Shown here: positions 29,970 to 39,500 of the stretch, one piece after another
Layout of the letters: every line of letters starts with the position of its first letter
Position numbering within the stretch: the stretch's first letter is position 1
NCBI RefSeq assembly: GCF_001659785.1
Contig: NZ_CP015961.1
Span: forward strand, 1 to 64,000
Source of the DNA: Dietzia timorensis
GTDB taxonomy: Bacteria; Actinomycetota; Actinomycetes; Mycobacteriales; Mycobacteriaceae
Direction of reading: 5' to 3'
DNA: 64,000 nucleotides
The notes under the pieces: model-generated
What the model was told of the DNA's origin: nothing
What the model saw: only the letters and a program-made list of their open reading frames with translations
Database searches by the model: none
Made by a program: the position numbers and the translations under genes

Positions 29970-30487
29970 CCCTCGTACTCGGGAACCTCGAGGGTCAGGG
30001 TCTCGGAGGAGGCTCCGCTCTTGTCTGCGGTGGCCGTGAACTCCACGGTGCCGCCGCCGGTGCCGACGATGGCATCGTAGGGATGTCCGACGCCTGCGAC
30101 GTTCCCGGGGCCCTTCGCTGTCCAGGTCTGTTCGCCGCTTGTGCCCTTGTCGAGGTTCTTCCAGTGCAGGGTGATCTCCTGCGTACAGTCGCCCAGCCCA
30201 ATGGAGTTTGCCGATGGGCTCATCGTTGCGCTGGACGGGTATCCGCCCGGGGTGAGGTCGACCGAGGACCACATGTAGCAGAGTCCGTAAGTGCCCTCGA
30301 GAAGCAGGCGGTTCTCGGTCGGCTGTGTCTGCTCCGGGATCTGCGAAGCGGTGCCCACGGAGGCGAGTGACCCGGTGTTGTTTCCCAAACCCTGAGCGTT
30401 GGCTGCCGGCGCGCCGGCCACGATTCCAGCCGCAATGAGTGCTGCCGCTCCGATTCCTACGGCCTTGGATCCTTTGCGATAGGTCAC
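29966..30487 (-). CDS. Small secreted beta-rich protein (paralogue 2)
   Basis: 173 residues from GTG 30487, chosen because GAGGAG precedes it and the signal peptide then starts at once: TYRKGSKAVGIGAAALIAAG with cleavage after ANAQ. The mature part has two Cys (CYMW near 68, DCTQ near 96), and a C-terminal strand pattern GGGTVEFTATADKSG like the GAGTIEWNVTG segment of the protein at 23170–23763. The two are distant paralogues. Function unknown; probably extracellular. An upstream extension in frame is unlikely to be translated. Confidence 0.72.
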   Translation of the reverse strand: MTYRKGSKAVGIGAAALIAAGIVAGAPAANAQGLGNNTGSLASVGTASQIPEQTQPTENRLLLEGTYGLCYMWSSVDLTPGGYPSSATMSPSANSIGLGDCTQEITLHWKNLDKGTSGEQTWTAKGPGNVAGVGHPYDAIVGTGGGTVEFTATADKSGASSETLTLEVPEYEG

Positions 30488-30775
30488 TGCTGAACTCCTC
30501 GATCTCTGCCCCGGTATGCCAACCGGCCGTTGCGCACCCGTCGATTGTCGGGTGCAATCTCGCGTAATTGTCATCGGACATGTGGATTGCCTCGTTACCC
30601 GGGAGGCGAAGGCGACGTGGCTTGCCGAGCAAAAATGTCGGAGACGCTTTATAGTCTCTTATTTGTCGTTAATGTGATGCGCGTGCGCGTGTGAAGCGCG
30701 AACCTGGTCATAGAGCTCACGGTGATGGCTCACTGCGAATTTAGTATTAGTAACTATTCATAGAAAAGGATCGAG

Positions 30776-31606
30776 ATGACGACCTTTCAGTCACGTCCAC
30801 CGGGCATGCCTCCGATGCAGCCCGTTCCGCCTCGCCCGGCGAAGCAGCGCAACGTTCTCGGCATTATCGCGCTCGTCTGTGCCGTCGTCGGCTTCGTGTT
30901 TTCTTGTATTCCTGGTGCCCTGATAGTCGGATGGGTGCTCCTGCCGATCGCGTTTGTCCTCGGACTTGTCGGGCTCTTCCTGTCCGGAAAAACCAAGGGC
31001 ACATCGATTGCCGCAGTCATCATTTCGATCGTCGGAACCGTTGTCGCCGCGGCGGTGTTCGCATTCGTCGTTGCCGATGCTTTCGACGATGCGTTCAACG
31101 GAAGCGGCGACGTCTCAGTCTCGGGGCAGGGGAACGAAAACGTCATGAACGCCTTGGATTCAGGCGTGGGCGAAGCGGGTGACTCCAAGGAATTGGGATC
31201 ACGCGAGAATCCTGCCGCAATCGGGCAGACACTCAGCAACGACGATTGGGACGTGACGGTCAATAGCTTCAACCCGAATGCTTCTGCAGAGATCGCAGCC
31301 GAAAACCCGTTCAATGAACCTCCGGAACCAGGCTTTCAATATGCGATCGCAAACGTCACATTCACTTACAAAGGCGAAGGTTCCGAACACGTGAGTTCGT
31401 ATCCCGTGGCATTCGTTGCCGAAGACGGAAACGTCACTCGGGATTTCGACCGCTCTGTTGTTACTCCGGACATGCTGATGGGCGAGGTATACGCCGGTGG
31501 TTCGGCCACGGGCAACGTGGCGCTACACATCCAAGAGGGAAAGCCCGGCGTTTTGCGTATCGAATTGGGATACTTCGGCGACGAGGTATTCGTCGCGGTG
31601 CCGTAG
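30776..31606 (+). CDS. Membrane-anchored DUF4190/DUF4352-type protein
   Basis: 276 residues. A Pro-rich start is followed by two hydrophobic segments (about 25–65 and 75–105; DUF4190-like), then an extracytoplasmic domain (about 135–276) of the DUF4352 kind, an Ig-like beta sandwich often found in actinobacterial surface proteins and telokin-like lipoproteins. AAAAGGA precedes the ATG at 30776. Base composition is less GC-rich than its neighbours. Function unknown; surface exposure is inferred. Confidence 0.78.
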   Translation: MTTFQSRPPGMPPMQPVPPRPAKQRNVLGIIALVCAVVGFVFSCIPGALIVGWVLLPIAFVLGLVGLFLSGKTKGTSIAAVIISIVGTVVAAAVFAFVVADAFDDAFNGSGDVSVSGQGNENVMNALDSGVGEAGDSKELGSRENPAAIGQTLSNDDWDVTVNSFNPNASAEIAAENPFNEPPEPGFQYAIANVTFTYKGEGSEHVSSYPVAFVAEDGNVTRDFDRSVVTPDMLMGEVYAGGSATGNVALHIQEGKPGVLRIELGYFGDEVFVAVP

Positions 31607-31628
31607 CTCGGCAGGGCGGTAAATCGAA

Positions 31629-31700
31629 GCAGGACCCCGGGGTGCTGTGGGGTCGGGGCGCGAGGGGCGCGTCCGACGTCATACACCGGCGGGGTCCTGC
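31629..31700. other. Long-range inverted repeat between convergent genes
   Basis: GCAGGACCCCG (31629–31639) is repeated exactly in inverse orientation as CGGGGTCCTGC (31690–31700). The 50-base interval contains GTCCGACGTCAT (31671–31682), a 12-mer also present in two other intergenic places. It lies between the genes ending at 31606 (+) and 31756 (-). Confidence 0.6.
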
Positions 31701-31711
31701 AGCGGCGAAAC

Positions 31712-31739
31712 GCGGGCCGCACCGAATGGCGCGGCCCGC
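31712..31739. terminator. GC-rich hairpin, probable terminator of the SDR gene
   Basis: GCGGGCCGC (31712–31720) pairs with GCGGCCCGC (31731–31739) around a 10-base loop. It lies 16 bases downstream of the SDR stop on the minus strand and could serve both convergent genes. Confidence 0.65.
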
Positions 31740-31755
31740 AGCATTCGCGGGGTTA

Positions 31756-32685
31756 TTAGCCCGGGAGCTCGATGCCGAGCTCCTTGGCGGCGAGCTTGGC
31801 GTACTTGGCCGTCTGGTCGAAGGCCGAACCGAGCGGTGCGGCGTCCTTGGAGACGTCCGCGATCTCGTTCCAACGCTCCGCGATGACCTCGGGGGTACGA
31901 GCATCCTCGGGGATGAACACGCCCGGGGCCTCGACCATCTCGGACACGGCGAAGACGCCGGCGCCGGCGCCGAGGATCTTCTTGGTCGGCGCGGCCTCGG
32001 AAACGAGGAAGAGCGCGCCGGGGGAGATGGTCTCCGGCTGCAGGATGTCGAGCACAGCCTGGGGGAGGAGATCCTCGGTCATGCGGGTCGCGGCCGAAGG
32101 CGCGAGCGAGTTGACGTGGATGCCCTTCTTCTCGCCCTCGATGGCCAGGGTGTTCATGAAACCGACGATGCCGGACTTGGCGGCAGCGTAGTTGGCCTGG
32201 CCGAAGTTGCCGTAGATGCCCGAAGCCGAGGTGGTCATGAGGATGCGGCCGTAGCCCGCCTCGACCATGACCGGCCACACGGCCTTCGTGCAGTTGACGG
32301 TGCCCATGAGGTGGACCTCGAGGACCTTGCGGACATCGTCGAGCTCCATCTTCGCGAACGACTTGTCGCGGAGGATGCCGGCGTTGTTGATGAGGATGTC
32401 GATGCGGCCCCACTTGCCCTTGACGTCCTCGACAAGCTTCTCGACCGCAGCGGCGTCGGTGATGTCCGAGCCGTCGACGATGGCCTCGCCGCCGTTCGAG
32501 GTGATCTCGTCGACAACCTTCTGCGCCGGCGAAGCGTCGCCGCCCGCACCGTGGACGTCGCCACCGAGGTCGTTGACGACGACCTTCGCGCCGCGAGCGG
32601 CGAGAGCCAGCGCGTGGGCGCGACCCAGTCCGCCACCGGCACCGGTGATGATTGCTACGCGTCCATTGAAGTCGATGTCTGCCAT
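31756..32685 (-). CDS. Short-chain dehydrogenase, (3R)-hydroxyacyl-CoA dehydrogenase / HSD17B4-like
   Basis: 309 residues. Classical SDR features: TGAGGGLGRAHA cofactor motif near 15–26, NNAG near 99, and the active-site Ser (TTSASG), Tyr and Lys (YAAAK) near 152–171. The long cofactor loop VVVNDLGGDVHGAGGD is typical of the N-terminal domain of multifunctional enzyme 2 (HSD17B4), which oxidises (3R)-hydroxyacyl-CoA in beta-oxidation or acts on steroid side chains. NAD+ is the likely cofactor from the Asp after the second strand. It stands alone; no hydratase domain is attached. Confidence 0.88.
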   Translation of the reverse strand: MADIDFNGRVAIITGAGGGLGRAHALALAARGAKVVVNDLGGDVHGAGGDASPAQKVVDEITSNGGEAIVDGSDITDAAAVEKLVEDVKGKWGRIDILINNAGILRDKSFAKMELDDVRKVLEVHLMGTVNCTKAVWPVMVEAGYGRILMTTSASGIYGNFGQANYAAAKSGIVGFMNTLAIEGEKKGIHVNSLAPSAATRMTEDLLPQAVLDILQPETISPGALFLVSEAAPTKKILGAGAGVFAVSEMVEAPGVFIPEDARTPEVIAERWNEIADVSKDAAPLGSAFDQTAKYAKLAAKELGIELPG

Positions 32686-32822
32686 AGGGGTATTCCTCCC
32701 AGAATTTTCGAAGTGGGATGTACGTCCCTCATGTTAGGCGCGTTCGAGCGGAGCGTGCTCGCCCGGTCCGTGATCCCGGCGAAGCGCAATGCGAAGAGCA
32801 GCAGGAAAGTACCGTCAACACC

Positions 32823-33509
32823 ATGTCCAATTCACTGACGGGGGAAGGCACCGAGAGCCGCGCGGGCATGGACGAGCCCGAAGACGGCGTAGGCCTGTCG
32901 CGATGGGCAAGGGTCGGGCGCGGGCTGCTGTGGTTCGCGGCGATCGGACCGGCGATCGTCGCGTTGATCGTTGTCGGCGCCTTCTGTCTGCTTGCCGCCG
33001 ATTGGTGGCCGTGGGAAGACAACTCCGATAGTGGGCTTGCCTTTATCTCGTTGATCTTCGCGGCCTACGTGCTGGTGCCGGCCGGGGTTGTGTGGCTTAT
33101 CGGCGCTATCGCCTCTCTAGCCGGTGCCCGTTTGCGGAGCCGCTGGTTCCTCGCCGCTCCGGCAGTTCTCGTGTTCGGCGCGGCGCTGGTCATTGCCATC
33201 CGATTCCTCGTGCCCCAGGACTTCGACGATTCGGAGGTCGAACTCACCGAGTTCGCCCAAGAAGCACATTCCCGCGAAGAGGGAAGCTACGAAGCCTTCG
33301 ACCCGCCGCGCACCATCGGGCACGTCGAGGTGGATTCGGTGGAAACACGACCGGACGGGGTCGTTCTGCTGGGAAATGCTGATGGATCCGCCTTCTTCAC
33401 CAGTTATTTTTGGGCGTACTCGCCCGATGGCCCACCTCCTTTGCGCGGAGACGAAGAGGACCTCACCCACCTCGGCGGGCCCTGGTACTCGCTATCCAGA
33501 AGCTGGTAG
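32823..33509 (+). CDS. Hypothetical membrane protein
   Basis: 228 residues. Three hydrophobic segments (about 35–58, 70–98, 105–125) precede an acidic soluble domain (about 130–228) presumably outside the membrane. No recognisable motif. ATG 32823 is a guess among several in-frame starts; it removes a poorly coding leader that overlaps the divergent SDR promoter. It precedes the cobalamin riboswitch by about 60 bases. Confidence 0.6.
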   Translation: MSNSLTGEGTESRAGMDEPEDGVGLSRWARVGRGLLWFAAIGPAIVALIVVGAFCLLAADWWPWEDNSDSGLAFISLIFAAYVLVPAGVVWLIGAIASLAGARLRSRWFLAAPAVLVFGAALVIAIRFLVPQDFDDSEVELTEFAQEAHSREEGSYEAFDPPRTIGHVEVDSVETRPDGVVLLGNADGSAFFTSYFWAYSPDGPPPLRGDEEDLTHLGGPWYSLSRSW

Positions 33510-33559
33510 CCCCTGCAGCGCCCGGTCCACCCGGAGCACTGTGACCGGGCGCTCCTTCT

Positions 33560-33695
33560 TGTCTGCTGTTAAGGTTTCACGTGAAACCGCACGCAGGGAA
33601 TCCGGTGAGACTCCGGAGCTGGCGCGCAACGGTGTGGCCCCCACCCGACAGTAGGCCGGGGTGCCGAGCCCGATCGCTGCTGTGGTGACGCCACC
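33560..33695 (+). promoter_or_regulatory. Cobalamin (B12) riboswitch
   Basis: The conserved core is plain: AGGGAATCCGGTGAGACTCC (33595–33614), then GGAGCTGGCGCGCAACGGTG (33613–33632), matching the B12-box region of the E. coli btuB leader almost base for base, with a GGT…GC segment before it and a GAGCCCGATCG element behind (about 33678–33688). It lies upstream of an ABC importer operon, where B12 binding should reduce expression. The outer limits are approximate. A parS-like palindrome occupies the 5' segment. Confidence 0.88.
33573..33588. other. parS: parS-like centromere site (ParB binding)
   Basis: GGTTTCACGTGAAACC is a 16-bp perfect palindrome containing the 14-base ParB recognition core GTTTCACGTGAAAC exactly as in actinobacterial and Bacillus parS sites. 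It lies about 33.6 kb from dnaA, within the origin-proximal zone where parS sites cluster. It also falls in the 5' part of the cobalamin riboswitch, where it could form a hairpin. ParB binding is inferred from the sequence match. Confidence 0.82.
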
Positions 33696-33759
33696 CATCC
33701 GGGGATCTTCGCGCACAAGATCGAATCGTAAAGGCACTACCAGCGTGAGCCATGTCCGC

Positions 33760-34832
33760 ATGACTGCCGCCGAGAAAAAGGCCCTCCGGGCCCACACCGG
33801 TCGCATGTCCGTACCGCCGCTATTGCTGACGGCGGGGCTCGCGATCCTTCTCGTCCTCAGTGTCATCGTCTCCCTCGCCTTCGGCTCCGAACGCCTCCCG
33901 CTCGGCGACGTGTTCGGCGCGGTGCGCGCACGGGTATTCGGCGGGGCCACGCCGTCATTCGTGATCGACTCGATCGTGTGGGAGCTGCGGCTGCCACGCG
34001 CGCTGCTCGCGGCGATCGCAGGGGCAGGGCTCGCCATCGCCGGCGCCGCGATGCAGACTCTCGTGCGCAATCCGCTCGCCGATCCCTATCTGCTCGGGGT
34101 CTCCTCCGGCGCGTCGGTGGGCGCGACGGCGGTGCTCACCACGGGCGCGCTCAGCGGGCTCGGCGTGTACGCACTCTCCGGCGGCGCGTTGCTCGGCGCG
34201 CTGGCTGCGTCCTTCGCAGTGTTCTTCATCGCCAGCGCCCAGGGCGGGCTGACGCCGCTGCGCCTCGTCCTCTCCGGCGTCGTGCTCTCGGCCGCCTTCT
34301 CGGCGATGTCCTCGTTCCTCGTCTTCCTCTCGCCCGAGCCACGCGCCGCGGAGTCCGTGATGTTCTGGCTCCTCGGTTCGGTCGCGGGCGCGACGTGGGT
34401 GAAGCTGCCGTTCGTGTTCGTCATCGTGGCCCTGGCGCTCGTTTCCCTGCTCGCGATCCACGGCTGGCTCGACGCGATGAGCGCCGGCGAGGAGACCGCC
34501 CACTCGCTGGGCGTGCCGGTGCGGGGGCTGCGGATTTCGCTGTTCGTGCTGCAGGCCGTCACGGTCGGCGCGGTGGTCGCCGTCGCCGGCGGCATCGGTT
34601 TCAGCGGGCTTATCGCCCCGCACCTCGCGCGGCTCGTCGTGGGCGCACGGCACCGGGTGATGCTGCCGGTCGCCGCGCTCGGGGGCGCGCTGTTCGTGGT
34701 GTTGGTGGACACGATCTCGCGGGTGCTCGTCTCGCCGCAGGAAATGCCGCTCGGCGTCGTCACGGGGATCGTCGGAGCGCCGGTGTTCCTCATCCTCATG
34801 GGCCGCGCTCGCTACAGCTTCGGGGGCCAGAA

Positions 34833-34836
<4 letters not shown>
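33760..34836 (+). CDS. btuC: Cobalamin ABC importer permease (BtuC/FecCD family)
   Basis: About 358 residues from ATG 33760; GTG 33745 and ATG 33805 are alternatives. It has ten predicted membrane helices with FecCD family hallmarks: LRLPRALLAAIAGAGLAIAG, MQTLVRNPLADPYLLGVSSG (near 88–107) and GGIGFSGLIAPHLARLVVG. The family imports siderophores, haem or cobalamin; the upstream B12 riboswitch points to cobalamin or a corrinoid precursor. The ATPase gene starts inside its stop codon, so the two are coupled. Confidence 0.88.
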
Positions 34837-35746
<910 letters not shown>

Positions 35747-35750
<4 letters not shown>

Positions 35751-36889
35751 ACCGTTCCACGACCCAGGCCCGCGCCGGATACCCCCGCCGCATCCGGGCG
35801 CGGCGCCGTCTGGTCTGCGGGACCTTCGCCGTCATTCTTGGAGGGCTTGTCCTGACGGCGTGCAGCGAACCCACCGAGAGTGAGGCAGAGGGCGACGGTT
35901 CGGGGACGAGCGTCGCGCAGGAGGCCGTGACGGTCGAGAACTGCGGGGAGGACGTCGAGTTCCAGGCGCCGGTGCAGAAGATGTTCGTGAACGACTCGAA
36001 TATCCTGTCCATCGCGATCGCGGCGGGGGCGGCAGATCACGTGAGCGCCGCGACTGTGCGCGAGGGGCACCGGCAGCTCCTCAGCAACGTGTACGGCGAC
36101 GAGGCCGACGACATCAACTACGTGGCGGAACGCGCTGACCTGGAAACCGTCGTGGCCGAGGACCCGGAAATGATGTTCGCGGGGTGGAACTACGGGTTCA
36201 AGGACGAGACACCGCTGAACCCGTCCGGGCTCGCCGAGCACGACATTGATTCGTACCTGCTCAGCGAGACGTGCCGGAGCGGGCAAGGGACCCGCGGCAC
36301 GATGGATCCGTGGGTGGCGCTGCGTACCGACCTGTTCAACATCGGCGAGATCGCCGGCGATGCGGATCGGGCACAGTCCGTCGTGGACGACATCGATTCC
36401 CGGCTCGAGACGCTGAGTGGCGTGCCGCAGCCGGACGAGACCCCGACCGCATTTCTCGTCGATTCCGCGAACGACACGATCTTCACATCCGGAAGCTTCG
36501 GCGGGCCCCAGGGCATCCTCGAGGCCGCCGGGGCACGTAACGCCACCGAGGATGTCGCGGACACGTGGACCGACGTGAGCTGGGAGAAGATCGCCACCGA
36601 GGATCCGGATGTACTCGTGTTCGTGGACTACGAGGCCCAGTCATATGAAGAGAAACTCGAGGCCCTGCGCACGCATCCGGCGACGCGGGACCTCGAAGCG
36701 GTCAAGGAAGAGCGGTTCATCAACATCCCATACGTGATGTGGTGTTCGGGTCCGTTGAATATCGATGCGGCCGAGATCGTGCGCAAGGGGATGGAATCGT
36801 ATGGCCTTGCCCCGGAAAGTGATATCGATCCGGAGATTTCCGTGTCGGACATGGGCGTGGACGGTAACGAGTGGGCTACCGAGGGATAG
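35747..36889 (+). CDS. Substrate-binding lipoprotein 1 of the cobalamin importer (BtuF-like)
   Basis: 380 residues. A twin-Arg-containing basic start and hydrophobic segment end in lipobox LTAC (Cys about 39), so the protein is lipid-anchored outside the membrane. The mature part is a periplasmic-binding-protein type 3 fold of the FecB/BtuF group, with PDETPTAFLVDS and a C-terminal INIPYVMWCSGPLN segment. The start overlaps the ATPase stop (ATGA). A closely related second lipoprotein follows nine bases later. Confidence 0.85.
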
Positions 36890-36897
36890 GAAGCGAA

Positions 36898-37986
36898 ATG
36901 ACGGCGATGCGGGGCGTGAAGAAGGGCCTGCCGGGAGCGCTGGCCGCGGCGGGGCTCGCGGTGGCCGTGGCCGCGTGTAGCGCGCCCACGGAAAGCGAGC
37001 AGGACACCGGAGCGGAGGCGGCGGGCACCGTGACACTCGACAATTGTGGAGAGCAGGTCGAGCTGCCCGCCCCGGCCGAGCGAATGCTCGTCACCGACGC
37101 GTCGATCGCGGCGATCACCCTCGCTGTCGATGGAGCCGAGAACATCGGCGGGGTGACGACCGTGTCCGATAAGGACCTGCTCACCACCGCCTACGGCGAA
37201 GACGCCGAGGGGCTCAACTACATCACCGAAGACGTCGCGACGTTGGAGACGGTGCTCGGCGCGAACCCGGACGTCGTCTTCTCCGGCTGGGGATACGGTC
37301 TGTCCGACTCCTCGGGCGTGACACCGGACGCACTGGCCGAGCGCGATATCGCGACCTACCTCCTGAGCGACTCGTGCCGCGGCGACGCCGAGGAGATTCT
37401 CACCACCGACCCGTGGGATTCGCTGCGCACCGACCTCGGCAACGTCGCGCAGATCGTCGGCCACCCGGAGGCCGGCGACGAGGCCGTCGCGGATCTCGAT
37501 GCTCGCCTCGGCTCGCTCGGTGACGCCGAGCAGCCGGCGGACGCGCCGCAGGTGCTCGTCTTCGATTCGGCCGCCGACGGCGTGTTCGCCCCGGGTGGGG
37601 TCGGCGCGCCGAACGCCATCGTCGAGGCCGCGGGCGGGCAAAACGTTCTTGCTGACGTCGAGGAGCGATGGACCAACGCGAGCTGGGAAACCCTTGCCGC
37701 GAATCCCGCCGACGCCATCGTGTTCGTCGACTACCCGATGTACACGCTCTCCGAGAAGATCGCGCAACTCCGCGAGAACCCTGCGACCCGCGATATCCCC
37801 GCGGTGCGCGAGGGCCGGTTCATCAACATTCCCTACGGCATGTGGACCTCGGGTCCTCTCAACATCGATGCGGCCGAGATCGTGCGGAAGGGACTCGAGT
37901 CATACGATCTCGTGCCCAGCAGCTCGATCGAGCCGGGAATCGCGGTGTCCGACTTAGAAGTCGACGGCAACGAGTGGGCCGAGTAG
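36898..37986 (+). CDS. Substrate-binding lipoprotein 2 of the cobalamin importer (paralogue)
   Basis: 362 residues. Signal peptide with lipobox VAAC (Cys about 26), then the same ACSxPTESE start and overall fold as the preceding protein. Shared blocks include VTxxNCGE, WxxGPLNIDAAEIVRKG and the tail SDxxVDGNEWA. The pair is a tandem duplication that has diverged, perhaps to bind different corrinoids or raise binding-protein dose. AGGAAGCG precedes the ATG at 36898. It is the last gene of the riboswitch-led operon. Confidence 0.85.
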   Translation: MTAMRGVKKGLPGALAAAGLAVAVAACSAPTESEQDTGAEAAGTVTLDNCGEQVELPAPAERMLVTDASIAAITLAVDGAENIGGVTTVSDKDLLTTAYGEDAEGLNYITEDVATLETVLGANPDVVFSGWGYGLSDSSGVTPDALAERDIATYLLSDSCRGDAEEILTTDPWDSLRTDLGNVAQIVGHPEAGDEAVADLDARLGSLGDAEQPADAPQVLVFDSAADGVFAPGGVGAPNAIVEAAGGQNVLADVEERWTNASWETLAANPADAIVFVDYPMYTLSEKIAQLRENPATRDIPAVREGRFINIPYGMWTSGPLNIDAAEIVRKGLESYDLVPSSSIEPGIAVSDLEVDGNEWAE

Positions 37987-38048
37987 TAAGCGGCGTCCGG
38001 CGATACTGCACGGGGATTGCCGTGGTTGGCTGGAAGGTGGAGCGGGTG

Positions 38049-38075
38049 CAACTTTTCCCCTCGCCGCGAAAGTTG
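38049..38075 (+). terminator. Stem-loop after the cobalamin importer operon
   Basis: CAACTTT (38049–38055) pairs with AAAGTTG (38069–38075) across 13 bases. It is the first hairpin after the operon and directly precedes the repeat array. Its role as terminator is tentative. Confidence 0.4.
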
Positions 38076-38076
38076 T

Positions 38077-38221
38077 GACTGCGTCCGTACAGTGACGGCA
38101 ACACTTTGTTCACTGACGGCGTCACTTTATTCACTGAGGGCGTCAGTTTGTTCACTGAGAACATGATTTCATCCAGTGACGACTGCATTTCGTCCAGTGA
38201 GGGCTTCGTTTTCTACAGAGA
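38077..38221. repeat. 21-bp tandem repeat array (about six units plus a degenerate one)
   Basis: CAGTGA/CACTGA anchors recur at exactly 21-base spacing: 38090, 38111, 38132, 38153, 38174, 38195 and a degenerate 38216. A typical unit is ACTTTGTTCACTGACGGCG plus TC. The first three full units are alike and the later ones diverge. On the minus strand a frame reads as heptads (TPSVNKV, SSLDEIM), but it starts after a stop and lacks a ribosome site. It fills the gap between the cobalamin operon and the convergent MBL-hydrolase gene. Confidence 0.85.
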
Positions 38222-38239
38222 CGTGGAATCCCTGCCGGA

Positions 38240-38989
38240 CTACGCCTCGTGCAGCGAACGCGCGAGGTCGACGGCCTCGGTGGGCGTGCCCTTCCACGGT
38301 TCCCCGTGGCCGCACACGAGAATATCGGCGGCGAGCCCGGCGAGGTTGTCGAGCTCGCGAACGGCCTCGTCCGGATTGGCGGCGAAGTAGTCCGGCAAGA
38401 GTTGCGGGCCGTTTAGCGGTGACAAGGGATGTCCTGTGGCGAGAGCGTCCCCGGCGAGCAGCACTCCGGCGCCGGGCAGATGGAATGCTGTGTGCCCGGA
38501 GCTGTGGCCCGAACACGACACGGGAACGGGCCGGCCGGGCACGTCGAGCGCCTTGCCCATGTCAAGGCTGCGCACCGCCGAGAGCGTGGGGTGCGAGGCT
38601 CCGCCGACCGTGGAGATCGAAAGTAGCCATGGCAGCATCCGCGGATTGAGGATGCGTTTGACAAGGTCGAACGGTGTCGCCTGCTCGAAATCGCCCGTCT
38701 GGGCGTGGTAGGCGTCGATCGCGCTCATGTATACGGGCACACCGAGCTCGGACGCGAAGTAGTCGAACGCGCCGACATGGTCGACGTGCGCGTGGGTGCC
38801 GAGCACGGCCTGCACGTCAGAAGGGGAGTGGCCGATCTCCTCGATCGAGGACAGCACCTTCTTCAGGTCGCCGGGAAATCCTCCGTCGACAAGGGTTAGC
38901 GCGTCTCCCTCGCGCAAGATCACCCAGTTGACGGCGGTGCCGCGAACCACGAAGACGTCCTTCGTGACTTCGTCGATGCTTCCGGACAT
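38240..38989 (-). CDS. Metallo-beta-lactamase-fold hydrolase
   Basis: 249 residues with the zinc-binding motif THAHVDH near 64–70, a second His in GHSSGH near 161, Asp in LLAGDAL near 177 and a last His in VCGHGEPW near 230. The set is complete, so it should be a di-metal hydrolase, of the glyoxalase II/lactonase-like group. No signal peptide; cytoplasmic. The substrate is unknown. It runs toward the tandem repeats. Confidence 0.85.
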   Translation of the reverse strand: MSGSIDEVTKDVFVVRGTAVNWVILREGDALTLVDGGFPGDLKKVLSSIEEIGHSPSDVQAVLGTHAHVDHVGAFDYFASELGVPVYMSAIDAYHAQTGDFEQATPFDLVKRILNPRMLPWLLSISTVGGASHPTLSAVRSLDMGKALDVPGRPVPVSCSGHSSGHTAFHLPGAGVLLAGDALATGHPLSPLNGPQLLPDYFAANPDEAVRELDNLAGLAADILVCGHGEPWKGTPTEAVDLARSLHEA

Positions 38990-39007
38990 GGCGCGCGCTC
39001 CTTGTTC

Positions 39008-39463
39008 CTAGGTCGGCAGTGGTTCCCTGCGCATGGGGATGTGGGGGATGCGTTCGTCCAGGTACTCGTCGCCGCAGCGCACGAACCCGAAGCGCCCGTA
39101 CCAGTCTTCGAGGTAGGACTGGGCGCCGATTTCGATGGGCACGTCGCCCGCGTCGGCGATCGCCGTCTCTATGAGCCGGCCGGCGACACCTTGTCCGCGG
39201 AACTGCGGCGAGGTCACGACCCTCCCGATGTGCATCACGCCGCCGTGCGCCGAAGACGGGAACAGCCTGAGGGTTCCGGCGAGTCCGCCGTCATACAGCG
39301 CCCGGTAATGAAGGGTCGTGGGGGCGGCGTCGACCTCGTCGATCTCGGCGTACGGACAATCCTGCTCGTGGACGAAAACGTCGACTCTCAATTTGTAGAG
39401 GTGGTGTACGTCGAGAGCGCCGAGCTCGGCGAGAGGCGCGGCGTGGACGGTGGGGGAGGCCAT
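39008..39463 (-). CDS. GNAT acetyltransferase, ElaA-like
   Basis: 151 residues. The N-terminal segment LRVDVFVHEQDCPYAEIDEV is characteristic of the ElaA subgroup of GNAT acetyltransferases, and the acetyl-CoA loop is RVVTSPQFRGQGVAGRLIE near 82–100. ATG 39463 is chosen; the longer frame overlaps the next gene's end. It starts 38 bases after the methyltransferase stop on the same strand. Substrate unknown. Confidence 0.83.
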   Translation of the reverse strand: MASPTVHAAPLAELGALDVHHLYKLRVDVFVHEQDCPYAEIDEVDAAPTTLHYRALYDGGLAGTLRLFPSSAHGGVMHIGRVVTSPQFRGQGVAGRLIETAIADAGDVPIEIGAQSYLEDWYGRFGFVRCGDEYLDERIPHIPMRREPLPT

Positions 39464-39500
39464 GGGTTTATTGTGCCGCCGGGGATGTGGTTTTTGTCCG

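Noticed and set aside
31383-31398. Second parS-like site CGAACACGTGAGTTCG
   Set aside because: It shares only the CACGTGA centre, differs at several core positions, and lies within a coding region.
31642-32838. 398-codon plus-strand frame over the SDR gene
   Set aside because: Low-complexity product rich in Asp, Val, Arg and Leu; the minus-strand SDR has all catalytic motifs.
37859-38188. Heptad-repeat protein encoded by the 21-bp repeats on the minus strand
   Set aside because: No ribosome site or convincing start, and the frame runs into the cobalamin operon antisense. Repeat periodicity of 21 alone keeps the frame open.
38077-38221. CRISPR array
   Set aside because: Units are head-to-tail 21-mers without unique spacers, and no cas genes are present.
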